Origin: Palsa-89 sp963824345
GTDB taxonomy: Bacteria; Acidobacteriota; Terriglobia; Bryobacterales; Bryobacteraceae
Reading direction: 5' to 3'
NCBI GenBank assembly: GCA_963824345.1
Contig: CAWGOZ010000005.1
Span: 1-64,000, forward strand
DNA: 64,000 nt
The notes under the pieces are model-generated. The model saw only the letters and a program-made list of their open reading frames with translations, was not told the origin of the DNA and did no database searches. Numbering within the stretch: position 1 is the stretch's first letter; each line of letters opens with the position of its first letter. The position numbers and the translations under genes are program-made. Below, in pieces: positions 29,109-37,514 of this stretch.

Positions 29109-29495
29109 TCAGTGGGCCGGGTCAGACCCGATTTTGCGCCCATCCGGGAGCGTAACTTCGCGCCCGTCGGCTGCGTGGGAGCCGTCTTTGGCCAGGAAGC
29201 CGTGAACCACGACTTTGTCTCCCACCTTCAACGACTCGTGGGTCCAGCCTCGCCGGGCCAGGCGGGACGGGCCGCCGGTCTCACAGGACCAGTTCACCAC
29301 CGTGCCGTCCGGCCCCGTGACGTCCACGTAATAGTGCACGTGCGGGTTTTCCCAGTCGATGCGGGTGACCACGCCTTCCAGGGTGACCGGCTTCGAGGTA
29401 TCGAACTCTTCGGCAAAGGAGTGATGAGCGAGAGCCGGCAGCGCGGTTCCAAGGATTGCGAAGCCAGCGAACAATACTAGAAATCGATGATGCAT
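29109..29495 (-). CDS. DUF6152-like secreted protein
   Basis: A 128-residue protein with a signal peptide ending in ALPALAHHSFAEEFD. The AHHSF motif just after cleavage, the phrase LEGVVTRIDWENPHVHYYVD and a small beta-barrel-like remainder (LKVGDKVVVHGFLAKDGS) match the DUF6152 family of secreted proteins. Function is unknown; the fold is probably OB-like. It stands alone between the efflux operon and the AT-richer island. Confidence 0.82.
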   Translation of the reverse strand: MHHRFLVLFAGFAILGTALPALAHHSFAEEFDTSKPVTLEGVVTRIDWENPHVHYYVDVTGPDGTVVNWSCETGGPSRLARRGWTHESLKVGDKVVVHGFLAKDGSHAADGREVTLPDGRKIGSDPAH

Positions 29496-29555
29496 GGCGA
29501 TCTAACTCAACATTACAATTTTTCTTGACGTGCCGGAAAGGGGGCTTAAGCGAGC

Positions 29556-29828
29556 TTATCCGGTCCTTCGAAGCTCCTCGCGGATCACCCTGCGCAAGGT
29601 TGATTCGAGAGGCTCACGTGTTCGATCCATGAAGTCTCTTAGCGCCCGATTGACGAGGCTCTGGTAGTTCCCGCCGCCGGCCTTGTCTACTTGGTCTCGA
29701 AACCACTCCAGGACGTCGTCGTCCAGGCGAATGGTTACGCGGGTCTTCCCTTTAGCCACCCGAACAACGGGCCCTCGTCTGCCGTTGCTGAGGTAATAAT
29801 ATAGTTGACGGACTAACGGGTCAGCCAT
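29556..29828 (-). CDS. BrnA-like ribbon-helix-helix antitoxin, apparently orphan
   Basis: About 90 residues from the ATG that gives MADPLVRQLYYYLSNGRRG. The core RVTIRLDDDVLEWFRDQVDK followed by GGGNYQSLVNRALRDFM is the BrnA/CopG-like ribbon-helix-helix signature. Such proteins bind operator DNA and neutralise a toxin, usually BrnT encoded just upstream. No BrnT-like gene is present: the upstream neighbour, overlapping by 16 bases, is the NCIAWA-type protein of unknown function. It may therefore be an orphan antitoxin or regulate the island genes. Confidence 0.75.
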   Translation of the reverse strand: MADPLVRQLYYYLSNGRRGPVVRVAKGKTRVTIRLDDDVLEWFRDQVDKAGGGNYQSLVNRALRDFMDRTREPLESTLRRVIREELRRTG

Positions 29829-30331
29829 TCGGCTAGGTCGGATGTTTTGATTCTCAGCACCAAAGCCTCTTTGAGTCTCCTCAAAGTCCATCTACGTCGC
29901 ATTGTGCAAAAGGGAGAGCCATACAGACCTCCAGCCAAGTGAAATAGAGTCTTGTGTATGAGGTCTATGTTGTACCCTATTTTGCTATGCCAATCGCCGC
30001 CCCATGTTTGACGCGCCGCGTGTGTGGGTACGCCTCGGTTGTCGACATAAATCGCTATCTTTTGAAACATCCACTCACGATGAGCGCCGACACAAATCTC
30101 GTACCCTCCGTATTTCTGAAATGCAGCTACGAAAGCATCTATCGTTTCATCGGGCGGAAGATCGGAAGGCCAAAAATATTCCGGAGCCGCATCCGGCCAC
30201 CAAGGGCGATGAATCTCTCCAATTGCCCAAGCGATGCAATTGTAGTCGGTAGTCGAGCCACTTTTCTTTTTGAACCGATTACCGAGGTGGGGGAAATGCC
30301 TTGCGAACGTCCTTGCGTAGGCGGGCGTCAT
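29813..30331 (-). CDS. NCIAWA-motif protein of unknown function (DUF7689-like)
   Basis: A 172-residue protein with the family-like motifs YNCIAWAIGEIHRPWWPDAA, YGGYEICVGAHREWMFQKIA, THAARQTWGGDWHSKIGYNI and a Gly-Tyr-Gly region before MRRRW. The Cys, His and Asp in these motifs could form a catalytic site, as in papain-like folds, but this is speculation. The last 26 or so residues (after MRRRW) look like added sequence running into the next gene. The upstream gene, separated by three bases, encodes the unknown protein with which this family is often paired. Confidence 0.65.
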   Translation of the reverse strand: MTPAYARTFARHFPHLGNRFKKKSGSTTDYNCIAWAIGEIHRPWWPDAAPEYFWPSDLPPDETIDAFVAAFQKYGGYEICVGAHREWMFQKIAIYVDNRGVPTHAARQTWGGDWHSKIGYNIDLIHKTLFHLAGGLYGSPFCTMRRRWTLRRLKEALVLRIKTSDLAEWLTR

Positions 30332-30334
30332 CGC

Positions 30335-30781
30335 TTAGACGTAGCCGTGCTGCTTTCCCCAATCCAGCCAATCTCCCCCGACACGCTTTTGATTACCTAT
30401 ATGTTCTGGCTTGACCGGGTTTTCACCAGCGATAGCCTGGAGCGCGGTCGCCCAATAGCCGCCGTTTTGCTTTAGTTCTTGCAGTATCATCCGAAGCACC
30501 AATGGAGGGTTGTTTTTTCCTAAGCGGATGATCTGTTGATACGAAGAGTTCTGCACGATCTTGGTAAAGGACGACAGATTTTCAGTTTCATCTTTCCATG
30601 AGGAGACGAGACGTTCAAATTGAACTGCAATTGAGTCCTGAATGTCGGCACGCCCGTGACCTGCTACAGCTATTCGTACGAGGTCTCGCCGATCAAACTT
30701 CTTTTTAGGTTCTGACGAATGCCACGTATCCGCTTCGTGCCATTCCCACGATTCGGTTTCTGGGTCGCAAAAAGTGTCCAT
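30335..30781 (-). CDS. Unknown protein, partner of the NCIAWA-motif protein
   Basis: A 148-residue protein. Conserved-looking blocks are VSSWKDETENLSSFTKIVQN, SSYQQIIRLGKNNPPLVLRM and ALQAIAGENPVKPEHIG, ending in DWLDWGKQHGYV. From memory this second half is a recurrent family found beside NCIAWA-type proteins; no function is known to me. The gene ends three bases before the next one, so the pair is probably translated together. Base composition is AT-richer than the flanking operons, pointing to transfer. Confidence 0.6.
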   Translation of the reverse strand: MDTFCDPETESWEWHEADTWHSSEPKKKFDRRDLVRIAVAGHGRADIQDSIAVQFERLVSSWKDETENLSSFTKIVQNSSYQQIIRLGKNNPPLVLRMILQELKQNGGYWATALQAIAGENPVKPEHIGNQKRVGGDWLDWGKQHGYV

Positions 30782-30794
30782 TGTTCTGTTTAGA

Positions 30795-31472
30795 TCAGGA
30801 GTGATCGAACTCCGTGAGGCCGGTATCGGCGATTAAATTACGGAGCGAAGATTCTTTGTCTTCAGCTCTCTGTAGGATTTTCTTAAGTTCGGCAACGTCA
30901 CTCCCGTCAAGCGCTAAATAAAATTCCTTGTGCTCGCCGTATTCATGGTATCCAAGCTTCAAGGTGTGTCCCACAATAACCCGCGTTGGTTTCTGGTGGA
31001 CATCGGCAAAAACAGGTCGCATATCGGTAATGATTTTTGCTTCGCAAAACTCACGCTCGTGGTCATGCCGCAGTCCAAACGCCTTCGATGCTAGGCGGAT
31101 TGAATCAACTTGCAGCAGACTCGATAGCATCTCCACAAAGGGTCCTCGGACATTCTCCGGAACGGACAATTTCTCTTTTCCGGTGGCCCGCATCACTTCT
31201 AGGATTTGAGATGCCAGATCCACGGGCGTCATCTCGTCATCGGCTAGATAAGACGACAATGAATGCAATGTCCGAACTACGTTGAGGATCTCTGATCGTT
31301 TCCACTGTTCCAAGTGAGAATAGATGGCGTCACTAAAGGCGCTGAGTTGCGACAATGGACGTGTAGCTTTGAGGGCCTCAAGCAGTTCAGAGAATCGCTT
31401 TGGATCGCTGGATAGCGCGAGAATAACGACGAGGCCTGGCTCATATCGATCAGGGATGCGGGTCAAAGGCAT
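30795..31472 (-). CDS. Protein of unknown function in the AT-rich island
   Basis: A 225-residue soluble protein. The C-terminal third reads RVIVGHTLKLGYHEYGEHKE followed by FYLALDGSDVAELKKILQRA, a block I recall from scattered uncharacterised bacterial proteins. No signal peptide or membrane helix is visible. It is 13 bases upstream of the pair of unknown genes and downstream of a 62-residue gene, all on one strand, so four or five island genes may form one transcript. Confidence 0.6.
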   Translation of the reverse strand: MPLTRIPDRYEPGLVVILALSSDPKRFSELLEALKATRPLSQLSAFSDAIYSHLEQWKRSEILNVVRTLHSLSSYLADDEMTPVDLASQILEVMRATGKEKLSVPENVRGPFVEMLSSLLQVDSIRLASKAFGLRHDHEREFCEAKIITDMRPVFADVHQKPTRVIVGHTLKLGYHEYGEHKEFYLALDGSDVAELKKILQRAEDKESSLRNLIADTGLTEFDHS

Positions 31473-31528
31473 TCGGATATTTCTAAAGAGTATACAGAAG
31501 TTCGAGTCACATTGTTGGAGCCAGCGGT

Positions 31529-31717
31529 CTAGGCTGATCTTCCGGCACGCTTCTTGCTTCGTTTCCTGCCCGGAGCATTTGGGTTGTTGTTTCTGAGCGA
31601 CGACTCCTTCGCTTCCGCTACGAGTTCGTCAACCTCAGCTTTAGGAACCTGAATGAGTCGCCGCATGACATCCTTGAACTTCTTAAACTCTGGACTCGAA
31701 GTGAAGGCGACTTTCAT
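31529..31717 (-). CDS. Small basic protein of unknown function
   Basis: A 62-residue protein: MKVAFTSSPEFKKFKDVMRR, then LIQVPKAEVDELVAEAKESS, and a tail of Arg, Lys and Asn (GRKRSKKRAG). The short FKDVMRRLIQVPKAEVDEL block resembles small proteins often found next to toxin-like or defence genes, where they may act as antidotes or regulators; this is an impression, not a family assignment. It lies directly upstream of the 225-residue unknown gene on the same strand. Confidence 0.55.
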   Translation of the reverse strand: MKVAFTSSPEFKKFKDVMRRLIQVPKAEVDELVAEAKESSLRNNNPNAPGRKRSKKRAGRSA

Positions 31718-31758
31718 TCACCCTCATTCTACCTCTTTGCCTTTCTGCCACGCGCTAT

Positions 31759-32721
31759 TCAAGCGGGGCGCATCGCGGATTGCTCATTCGGAACCTTGCC
31801 GATGAGTTCATTCCAGGTAAGGCGCTTCCCAGTGATCTGGCGCATTACGATGGCGAATCGATCCGCGTCCGTCAGTTCACGTTCATTGAACCGAAACGCC
31901 TGTTCGTCAATGTAGCGGAACAAATGATAGGGTTCGACGGAAACATAGGTTCCGTTGATTCCGCGCTTCAAGAGCGACCAGAAATTTTCCAGACCATTCG
32001 TATGCACAGTGCCATCCACGTAGGCTACGGCATGGTCGATGACTTGGTGCGCGTAATCTTCGCTCAGCCCGTCATAGGACTTCAGCGCATCGGAGTACAG
32101 TGCGGACTTCGGTTCCACGTTCTCACGGACGAACGATTGAAGAGCCTTTTTCTTTCTGCGATCCACAACCTTGGCACGAACCTTGCCGCCGCGCTCCAGA
32201 ACCGCCGCAACGATGGCCTTGCCCTGCGTACCGCCGCGCCGTCCCTGAAGCCTGCGAGCTTTCACGTCTCCGTGCATATTGCGAGCTTTGGCTCCGATGA
32301 ATGTTTCGTCTACTTCAACGTGACCACCTAGCTTTTCAAAGGTCCTACTCTGCATTGCAAGCCGGATGCGGTGGAGCATGAACCATGCCGACTTCTGAGT
32401 GACGCCTAACGCCCGGTGAACTTCATAACTACTGATTCCGTTCTTACACGAAATGATGAGCCACGTAGCGGGGAGCCACTTCTCCAACGGAATCGGCGAA
32501 TCTTCAAAGGTGGTGCCAGTCTTAAGCGAGAACTTCGCGTGATCGTGCTTGCCGTAGCATTTCCAAACGCGCTCTTTGGCGATCCAAAAAACCCTCTCTG
32601 ATCCGCAGCGCGGACACTTCACCACACCATCCGGCCAGCGCAGTTCCATCATGAACTGGCGGCAATGCTCGAAGTCCGCGAACCATACGATGGCCTGCTG
32701 AAGGGTATCGGGCGTTTCCAT
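31759..32721 (-). mobile_element. IS1595-family transposase
   Basis: A 320-residue transposase of the ISXO2-like/IS1595 group. The N-terminal zinc ribbon is VVKCPRCGSERVFWIAKERV with a later Cys. A helix-turn-helix-like region contains GISSYEVHRALGVTQKSAWF. The catalytic domain has VDETFIGAK (first Asp), ALYSDALKSYDGL (second Asp) and HTNGLENFWSLLKRGINGTY (third acidic/Asn position). The frame is intact. I could not find convincing terminal inverted repeats on both sides, so the element boundaries are unknown and it may be immobile. Confidence 0.88.
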
Positions 32722-33166
32722 ACTTCAGGTATGCCCGAAAAGGTCTAGTCTGTCAACTATATTATGACCGTTACTGAAGTCATATTCCTTCTTCATAGGT
32801 TCACCTCATGCTGCTTACGTTCACGCCGGGTCGCCCGGCGGGACTGAAACGGCATCTGCGAACCGAATCCCGTGCTTCCGGAGGTTGCTGGCCCCTGTCC
32901 TGGGATCCCACTCGAACACGGCTGTGTACAATTGTACACCAAATGAGGAACCCGGCGAGAGCAGACACTCCTTCGTCCGGCAGGTTTCAGGGGTTAGGCG
33001 CAGAATCAGTTGTGACTTAACTGTCGGCGGGTCGAGACACGCCGGGCGGGCGCGTGTGCCTTCACATCGTCAAGCCAATCCATCCCGAGCTCCGCCCGTG
33101 GAGAAATAGCGCGCGATCCTGGCGCCCCAGACGGCCTATTCGCAAAATTCCGCGAGATCCATTGGA
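32722..33166. other. Intergenic stretch of about 445 bases with two inverted repeats
   Basis: No convincing gene is visible between the transposase and the epoxide hydrolase. The stretch contains a short hairpin at 32824-32840 (7-base arms, 3-base loop), a perfect 16-base palindrome at 32925-32940, and 7-base inverted arms ACTTCAG (32722-32728) and CTGAAGT (32774-32780). It may include the transposase promoter region and part of the element end. Confidence 0.5.
32925..32940. promoter_or_regulatory. Perfect 16-base palindrome, possible operator
   Basis: GTGTACAATTGTACAC equals its own reverse complement. It lies in non-coding DNA, which fits a binding site for a dimeric repressor. No regulator gene is adjacent on the transposase side. 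The nearest is the AraC-type gene about 1.5 kb away. Confidence 0.4.
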
Positions 33167-34324
33167 TCAATCCCGCACTTTGCGGAAGAACGCCCGTACA
33201 TCCTCCACGAACAGTTGCGGCTGCTCCAGGCAGGCAAAGTGGCCGCCGCGCGGCATCTCGGTGTAATGCACCAGGTTGAAGTCCTGCTCGAGGAATCGCC
33301 GGGGTGGCAGGAAGATCGGAACCTCTTTCGGGAACCGGGCGAAACCGGTCGGGACCGGGATCTTGCCGCCCGTCATGCTGGCTTCGTCCATATCACCGCG
33401 ATAGATCCAGACCGCGGACCCGGCCGTGCCGGTGACCAGGTAGAGCATGATGTTGGTGAGGATCTGATCTTTGGTGAAGGCGCTCTCGATTCCATCCGCC
33501 GAGTCGCTCCACACTTTGAACTTTTCGACGATCCAAGCTGCCAGGCCCAAGGGGTTGTCGGAAAGTGCGAACGCCACGGTCTGCGGCTTGCGCGACTGCT
33601 CTCCGACATAATCCATCTCGCGCTGCCGGTACGCGGCGGACGCAAGAACCCAGGCACGCTCCTCGGGGGTCTGTTCGGATTCGAGAAGCGGCCAGGCATG
33701 CGCGCCGTTCAAATGAATGCCGGCCAGCGATTGGGGAAACTGCGTGGCCAGTTGCGTGGTCACCGCTTGTCCCCAATCACCGCCTTGCGCACCGAAGCGC
33801 TGGTAGCCGGCGATCTCGGTCATCAACTTGTGCCAGAGCCGCGCGATGGTGACCGGGCCGATGGGCTTGCCCTTGGGCTTGGAGGAGAATCCGAACCCCG
33901 GAAGCGACGGAATCACGACATCGAAGGCGTCCTCTGCAGCCCCGCCGAACTTGGCGGGATCGGTGAGCGGTCCGATGGCGTCCAGGAACTCGGATACAGA
34001 GCCCGGCCAGCCATGCGTGAGGACGATCGGAAAGGGCCGCGGGCCATGGCCGCGCACGTGATAGAAGTGAATATCGAAATCGTCGACCCGCGCCGTGAAC
34101 TGCGGGAAGGCGTTCAGCCTGGCCTCGGCCTGGCGCCAATCGAAGCGTGAAGTCCAATATGCGGCGAGTTCCCGCATGTAGTCCCAGTCGACGCCATACC
34201 GCCAGCCAGGGCCATCGAGGCGGTCCGGCCATTGCGCGAGACGGACGCGGGTAACGATGCGGTCGATCACGTCCTGCGGGATCGCAACACGGAACGCGTG
34301 AATGGAAGAATCTGAAGGAGCCAT
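33167..34324 (-). CDS. Epoxide hydrolase (EHN-type, alpha/beta-hydrolase fold)
   Basis: A 385-residue enzyme. The N-terminal EHN domain reads FRVAIPQDVIDRIVTRVRLA. The oxyanion segment is LTHGWPGSVSEF. The nucleophile Asp sits in FGAQGGDWGQ, and the catalytic His in MPRGGHFACLEQPQLF, with lid tyrosines between. It would open epoxide rings to diols in the cytoplasm, in detoxification or terpenoid-like metabolism. It is divergent from the AraC-type regulator, 67 bases apart, making that regulator a candidate for its control. Confidence 0.9.
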   Translation of the reverse strand: MAPSDSSIHAFRVAIPQDVIDRIVTRVRLAQWPDRLDGPGWRYGVDWDYMRELAAYWTSRFDWRQAEARLNAFPQFTARVDDFDIHFYHVRGHGPRPFPIVLTHGWPGSVSEFLDAIGPLTDPAKFGGAAEDAFDVVIPSLPGFGFSSKPKGKPIGPVTIARLWHKLMTEIAGYQRFGAQGGDWGQAVTTQLATQFPQSLAGIHLNGAHAWPLLESEQTPEERAWVLASAAYRQREMDYVGEQSRKPQTVAFALSDNPLGLAAWIVEKFKVWSDSADGIESAFTKDQILTNIMLYLVTGTAGSAVWIYRGDMDEASMTGGKIPVPTGFARFPKEVPIFLPPRRFLEQDFNLVHYTEMPRGGHFACLEQPQLFVEDVRAFFRKVRD

Positions 34325-34391
34325 CTCTTACTCCTAGACAGTTGATCACATTTCGCTTCGGTGGGCGCGATAGTGGTTAAACTGAAGGGAC

Positions 34392-35147
34392 GTGGCCACC
34401 TACAGGGAAATCCCGCCGAGCGCGCGACTCCGGCGCTACTTGGAATGCTACTGGTGGCAGAGCCACGAAGGCGCCGGAGATGAGGGCGCGGGAGATCAGT
34501 TGGTGCTGCCGGACGGTTGCGTTGATATTTTGTTTTCGCGGAGCGGCGGAAAACCAATCGGCTTGGAAGTGGTCGGATTGATGACGGCTCCATTGAGGGT
34601 GTCCAGACCCACGGCGCAATCCTTCTTCGGAGTTCGATTTCGACCCGGCATGGCTTCATCTTTCATTCCGGGCGTGGAGCGGCTCACCGACGAAATACGG
34701 CCGCTGGAGGACTTGGCGGGCAAAACAGCGCGGCGCATGTTCGAGCGACTGGCGGAACACAACAGCTTGGAAGCGATGGGCGGACTGATGGATCAATGGT
34801 TGAGGCCGCTGGACCCGCCGGACAGCGGCGAGCGCGTGTTGCGGGAGCTGACAGCGGCTGAGACTTCATTGGATGAAACGATCGCGGAAAGCGGTCTCAG
34901 CGTGCGGCATTTCCGGCGGCTGTGCCTGGAACGAGCGGGCGTCTCGCCCAAGTACTTGACCCGGATTCTTCGATTCCGCAAGGCAGCGGAAAAAATCGCG
35001 GGAATGCGGGCGGCTCAACCGAGCTGGGCGGACTTCGCGGCGGCCTGCGGCTACTACGACCAGGCGCACTTCATTCGGGAGTTTCAGGAGTTCGCCGGTT
35101 GCACACCTGGCCGTTTTCTACAATCCCGGGCGCGCGATCTCGATTAA
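34392..35147 (+). CDS. AraC-family transcriptional regulator with DUF6597-like N-terminus
   Basis: A 251-residue regulator starting at GTG. The N-terminal domain contains YWWQSHEG and LVLPDGCVDILFSRSGGK, typical of DUF6597-type ligand domains. The C-terminal AraC double helix-turn-helix includes SLDETIAESGLSVRHFRRLC and AAACGYYDQAHFIREFQEFA. It is likely a single-gene regulator of the VOC protein 12 bases downstream and perhaps of the divergent epoxide hydrolase. The ligand is unknown. Confidence 0.88.
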   Translation: MATYREIPPSARLRRYLECYWWQSHEGAGDEGAGDQLVLPDGCVDILFSRSGGKPIGLEVVGLMTAPLRVSRPTAQSFFGVRFRPGMASSFIPGVERLTDEIRPLEDLAGKTARRMFERLAEHNSLEAMGGLMDQWLRPLDPPDSGERVLRELTAAETSLDETIAESGLSVRHFRRLCLERAGVSPKYLTRILRFRKAAEKIAGMRAAQPSWADFAAACGYYDQAHFIREFQEFAGCTPGRFLQSRARDLD

Positions 35148-35155
35148 GATCGAGA
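35138..35155. promoter_or_regulatory. Small inverted repeat between the AraC and VOC genes
   Basis: Arms TCTCGAT and ATCGAGA with a TAAG loop span the AraC-type stop codon and the leader of the next gene. There is no T-run, so it may be an operator or a translation-modulating hairpin. Confidence 0.25.
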
Positions 35156-35159
35156 CACC

Positions 35160-35516
35160 ATGAGCCAACACAAACCCGAAAACCAGATCGATTATATCGA
35201 GCTTCCCGCGACCGACATCGCCGGGACGAAACAATTCTACAGCGCCGCGTTCGGATGGAAGTTCGAGGACTACGGGCCGAACTATACCAGCTTTCAGGAT
35301 GGCCGCCTGGCGGGCGGGTTCTGGACCGAGATCCCAGGGCCGGCGCGCGGCTTGCTGCTGGTGATTTATGCCAGCGACCTCGGGGCGTCGCAAGCCAGGA
35401 TCAAAGCGGCGGGAGGGAAGATAGTCAAGGATACGTTCTCGTTTCCAGGCGGGCATCGGTTTCATTTTGCCGATCCAAATGGGAACGAGCTGGCGGTGTG
35501 GTCGGAAAACGCGTAG
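35160..35516 (+). CDS. VOC-family (glyoxalase/bleomycin-resistance-like) protein
   Basis: A 118-residue VOC protein: IDYIELPATDIAGTKQFYSA, then AFGWKFEDYGPNYTSF, and C-terminal GGHRFHFADPNGNELAVWSE. The Glu near the end (NELAVW) is a usual metal ligand of the fold. Members detoxify or modify small molecules; the substrate is unknown. It directly follows the AraC-type regulator, likely in one transcript. Confidence 0.87.
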   Translation: MSQHKPENQIDYIELPATDIAGTKQFYSAAFGWKFEDYGPNYTSFQDGRLAGGFWTEIPGPARGLLLVIYASDLGASQARIKAAGGKIVKDTFSFPGGHRFHFADPNGNELAVWSENA

Positions 35517-35518
35517 TC

Positions 35519-35950
35519 TCAGGCTTGCGCCGTGGGCTTGGTCAGGGCTAGCAGACGGAGCCACAACAGCACGCCGAGCACTCCTACCACTGGTGACGTA
35601 ATCAGTCCTGGGAAATATCCGCGAACTGCCAGGCCGAGCGCCGGGTGCGCGATCCCGTTCGCTATCGATGCAGTGGCGAAAAACCAGATTGGGAACAACG
35701 CGAACCGGTAGCCTTTTTGCAGCCCGATCACGGAGAGTATCCAGATGCTCAGCCAGGTCAGATTGAAAATTACGAAGAAATCCGGGGGCCACGCCGGGAG
35801 GCCTAGGAGCGGAGGGAATCGTTCGGGAAATCCAGTGACAGACTCCTCCATGAAATGCAGGCACTGCGCCGCCAGGCCGATCGAGAAGATACGCGCGGTT
35901 TGGTCGCGGGCAGCGGAATCGAAGCCGTGAGGGCCACGCAGAATGGTCAA
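35519..35950 (-). CDS. HXXEE-type small membrane protein
   Basis: About 143 residues from TTG. The reading frame stays open further upstream and would add a first membrane helix (ILIGTSGLSAAAFAALLLTI), but I see no standard start codon there, so the true start is uncertain. The conserved HFMEE (HxxEE) motif and a later NGIAHPALGLAVRGYFPG fit the HXXEE family of membrane proteins with unknown function. It ends two bases after the VOC gene on the opposite strand. Confidence 0.62.
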   Translation of the reverse strand: MTILRGPHGFDSAARDQTARIFSIGLAAQCLHFMEESVTGFPERFPPLLGLPAWPPDFFVIFNLTWLSIWILSVIGLQKGYRFALFPIWFFATASIANGIAHPALGLAVRGYFPGLITSPVVGVLGVLLWLRLLALTKPTAQA

Positions 35951-36015
35951 CAGGAGCGCGGCGAAAGCGGCCGCCGAGAGGCCTGACGTGCCAATAAGTA
36001 TGCTGCGCAGATCGA

Positions 36016-37257
36016 CTACACTGCTGTAGTTTCGGCGACGCGCGCGGCGTAGCGGCGATCGACATAGTTGTTGAGGATCTCGATGAACTCGGCAACAATG
36101 CGGTCGCCGCGCAACGTGGTGGAGAGCTTGCCGTCAATATAAACCGGCGCGACGGGTTCCTCGAAAGTGCCGGGCAGCGAGATGCCGATGTGCGAATGCT
36201 TGGACTCGCCGGGGCCGTTCACCACGCAGCCCATCACCGCCACCTTCATCTCTTCGACGCCGGCGTAGCGCTCCTTCCACGCCGGCATCTGCTCGCGCAG
36301 GTAAGTCTGAATTTGATCGGCCATGTCCTGGAAGAAGGTGCTGGTAGTGCGGCCGCAGCCGGGGCAGGCGGTGACCTGCGGAGTGAAGTGGCGTAGGCCG
36401 AGTACTTGCAGAATTTGCTGCGAGACGATGACTTCGTCGGTGCGATCGCCATTGGGGAGCGGGGTGAGCGAGGCGCGGATGGTGTCGCCGATGCCTTCCT
36501 GTAATAGCACCGAGAGCGCGGCGGTGGTGGCGACGATGCCCTTCGATCCGAGGCCGGCTTCGGTGAGTCCAAGGTGCAGAGCGTAGTCGCATTGGGCGGC
36601 GAGCTTGCGGTAAACCATGATGAGATCCTGGACGCCCGAGACTTTGGCGCTGAGGATGATTTTGTCGCGGCCCAGTCCGTAGCTTTCGGCGGCCTGAGCG
36701 GCCAGGAGGCCGCTAGCGACGATGGCGTTCATCGTAACCTCCATCGCATCCAAAGGTTCGGGCAGACGCGAGTTTTCGTCCATCATGCGCGTGAGCAGCG
36801 CGCCGTCGAGCGAGCCCCAGTTGACGCCGATGCGCACCGGGCGATTGTGTTCGATGGCGACTTCGATCATGGTGCGGAAGTTGTCGTCGTGCTTCTTGCC
36901 GATGTTGACGTTGCCGGGATTGATGCGGTATTTCGCGAGCGCGCGTGCGCAATCGGGGTACTTCTTCAGGAGGAGGTGGCCGTTGTAGTGGAAGTCGCCA
37001 ATGATGGGAACGCGCACGCCGAATTTGTCGAGCGTGTCGACAATTTTGGGGACGGCTTGGGCGGCGGCTTCGGTGTTGACGGTGACGCGGACCAGCTCGG
37101 AGCCGGCTTGGGCGAGCGCCATCACCTGGTTGACGGTGGCGGCGGTGTCGGCGGTGTCGGTGTTGGTCATGGACTGGACCACGATGGGGTGGTCGCCGCC
37201 CACCCAAACATCGCCGATTTTGACGGGCACGGAAGTGCGCCGGGGAAGTGCAGGCAT
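36016..37257 (-). CDS. ispG: IspG, 4-hydroxy-3-methylbut-2-enyl diphosphate synthase
   Basis: A 413-residue enzyme of the non-mevalonate (MEP) isoprenoid pathway, which reductively converts MEcPP to HMBPP. The N-terminal TIM-barrel contains VKIGDVWVGGDHPIVVQSMT followed by NTDTADTAATVNQV. The 4Fe-4S ligands are in TACPGCGRTTST and MGCVVNGPGE. The family end KHSHIGISLPG is present. Length is typical of the short bacterial type. The enzyme is cytoplasmic and essential in bacteria that use this pathway. No other MEP gene is nearby. Confidence 0.96.
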   Translation of the reverse strand: MPALPRRTSVPVKIGDVWVGGDHPIVVQSMTNTDTADTAATVNQVMALAQAGSELVRVTVNTEAAAQAVPKIVDTLDKFGVRVPIIGDFHYNGHLLLKKYPDCARALAKYRINPGNVNIGKKHDDNFRTMIEVAIEHNRPVRIGVNWGSLDGALLTRMMDENSRLPEPLDAMEVTMNAIVASGLLAAQAAESYGLGRDKIILSAKVSGVQDLIMVYRKLAAQCDYALHLGLTEAGLGSKGIVATTAALSVLLQEGIGDTIRASLTPLPNGDRTDEVIVSQQILQVLGLRHFTPQVTACPGCGRTTSTFFQDMADQIQTYLREQMPAWKERYAGVEEMKVAVMGCVVNGPGESKHSHIGISLPGTFEEPVAPVYIDGKLSTTLRGDRIVAEFIEILNNYVDRRYAARVAETTAV

Positions 37258-37322
37258 AGGGTCTCCGTTGAAAATTCTATTGTAGCGTGGGAAGGTTGGA
37301 GGAAGATTTCGCGGCTTGGAAG

Positions 37323-37514
37323 TCAGGGGCGAACGGAAGGCACACCCAATTGACGGCAGATCTTCACCGCCAGCCTGTTATCTATTTCTGTGTGACGCGG
37401 GACCGGAGCCTTCGCCTTGGTGGCGGGATTCACAAAGACCGAGTGGCGAGCTCCTTCGCGTTCGAGGCGGCAACCGTTGCGTTGAAGATGGTCTATCAGC
37501 TCGCGGCGCTTCAG
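37323..37514 (-). CDS. hicA: HicA-type mRNA interferase toxin starting at CTG
   Basis: A 63-residue frame that reads KRRELIDHLQRNGCRLEREG, then ARHSVFVNPATKAKAPVPRH, then TEIDNRLAVKICRQLGV. This is a complete HicA: the EGARHSVF segment holds the catalytic His. The only codon in place for the start is CTG, overlapping the hicB stop as CTGA, the position where ATGA is usual. It may be a weak natural start or a disabled gene. HicA cleaves mRNA; HicB blocks it and represses the operon. Confidence 0.75.
   Translation of the reverse strand: MKRRELIDHLQRNGCRLEREGARHSVFVNPATKAKAPVPRHTEIDNRLAVKICRQLGVPSVRP

Noticed and set aside
31730..32800. Terminal inverted repeats and target duplication for the IS1595-family element
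   Set aside because: I compared about 60 bases on each side by eye and found no matching pair of ends, only a 7-base inverted repeat on one side of the gene. The element limits are therefore not reported.
33030..33110. Short plus-strand frames between the transposase and the epoxide hydrolase
   Set aside because: They have no ribosome site or recognisable sequence, and the high Arg/Pro/Ser content is typical of random frames in GC-rich DNA.
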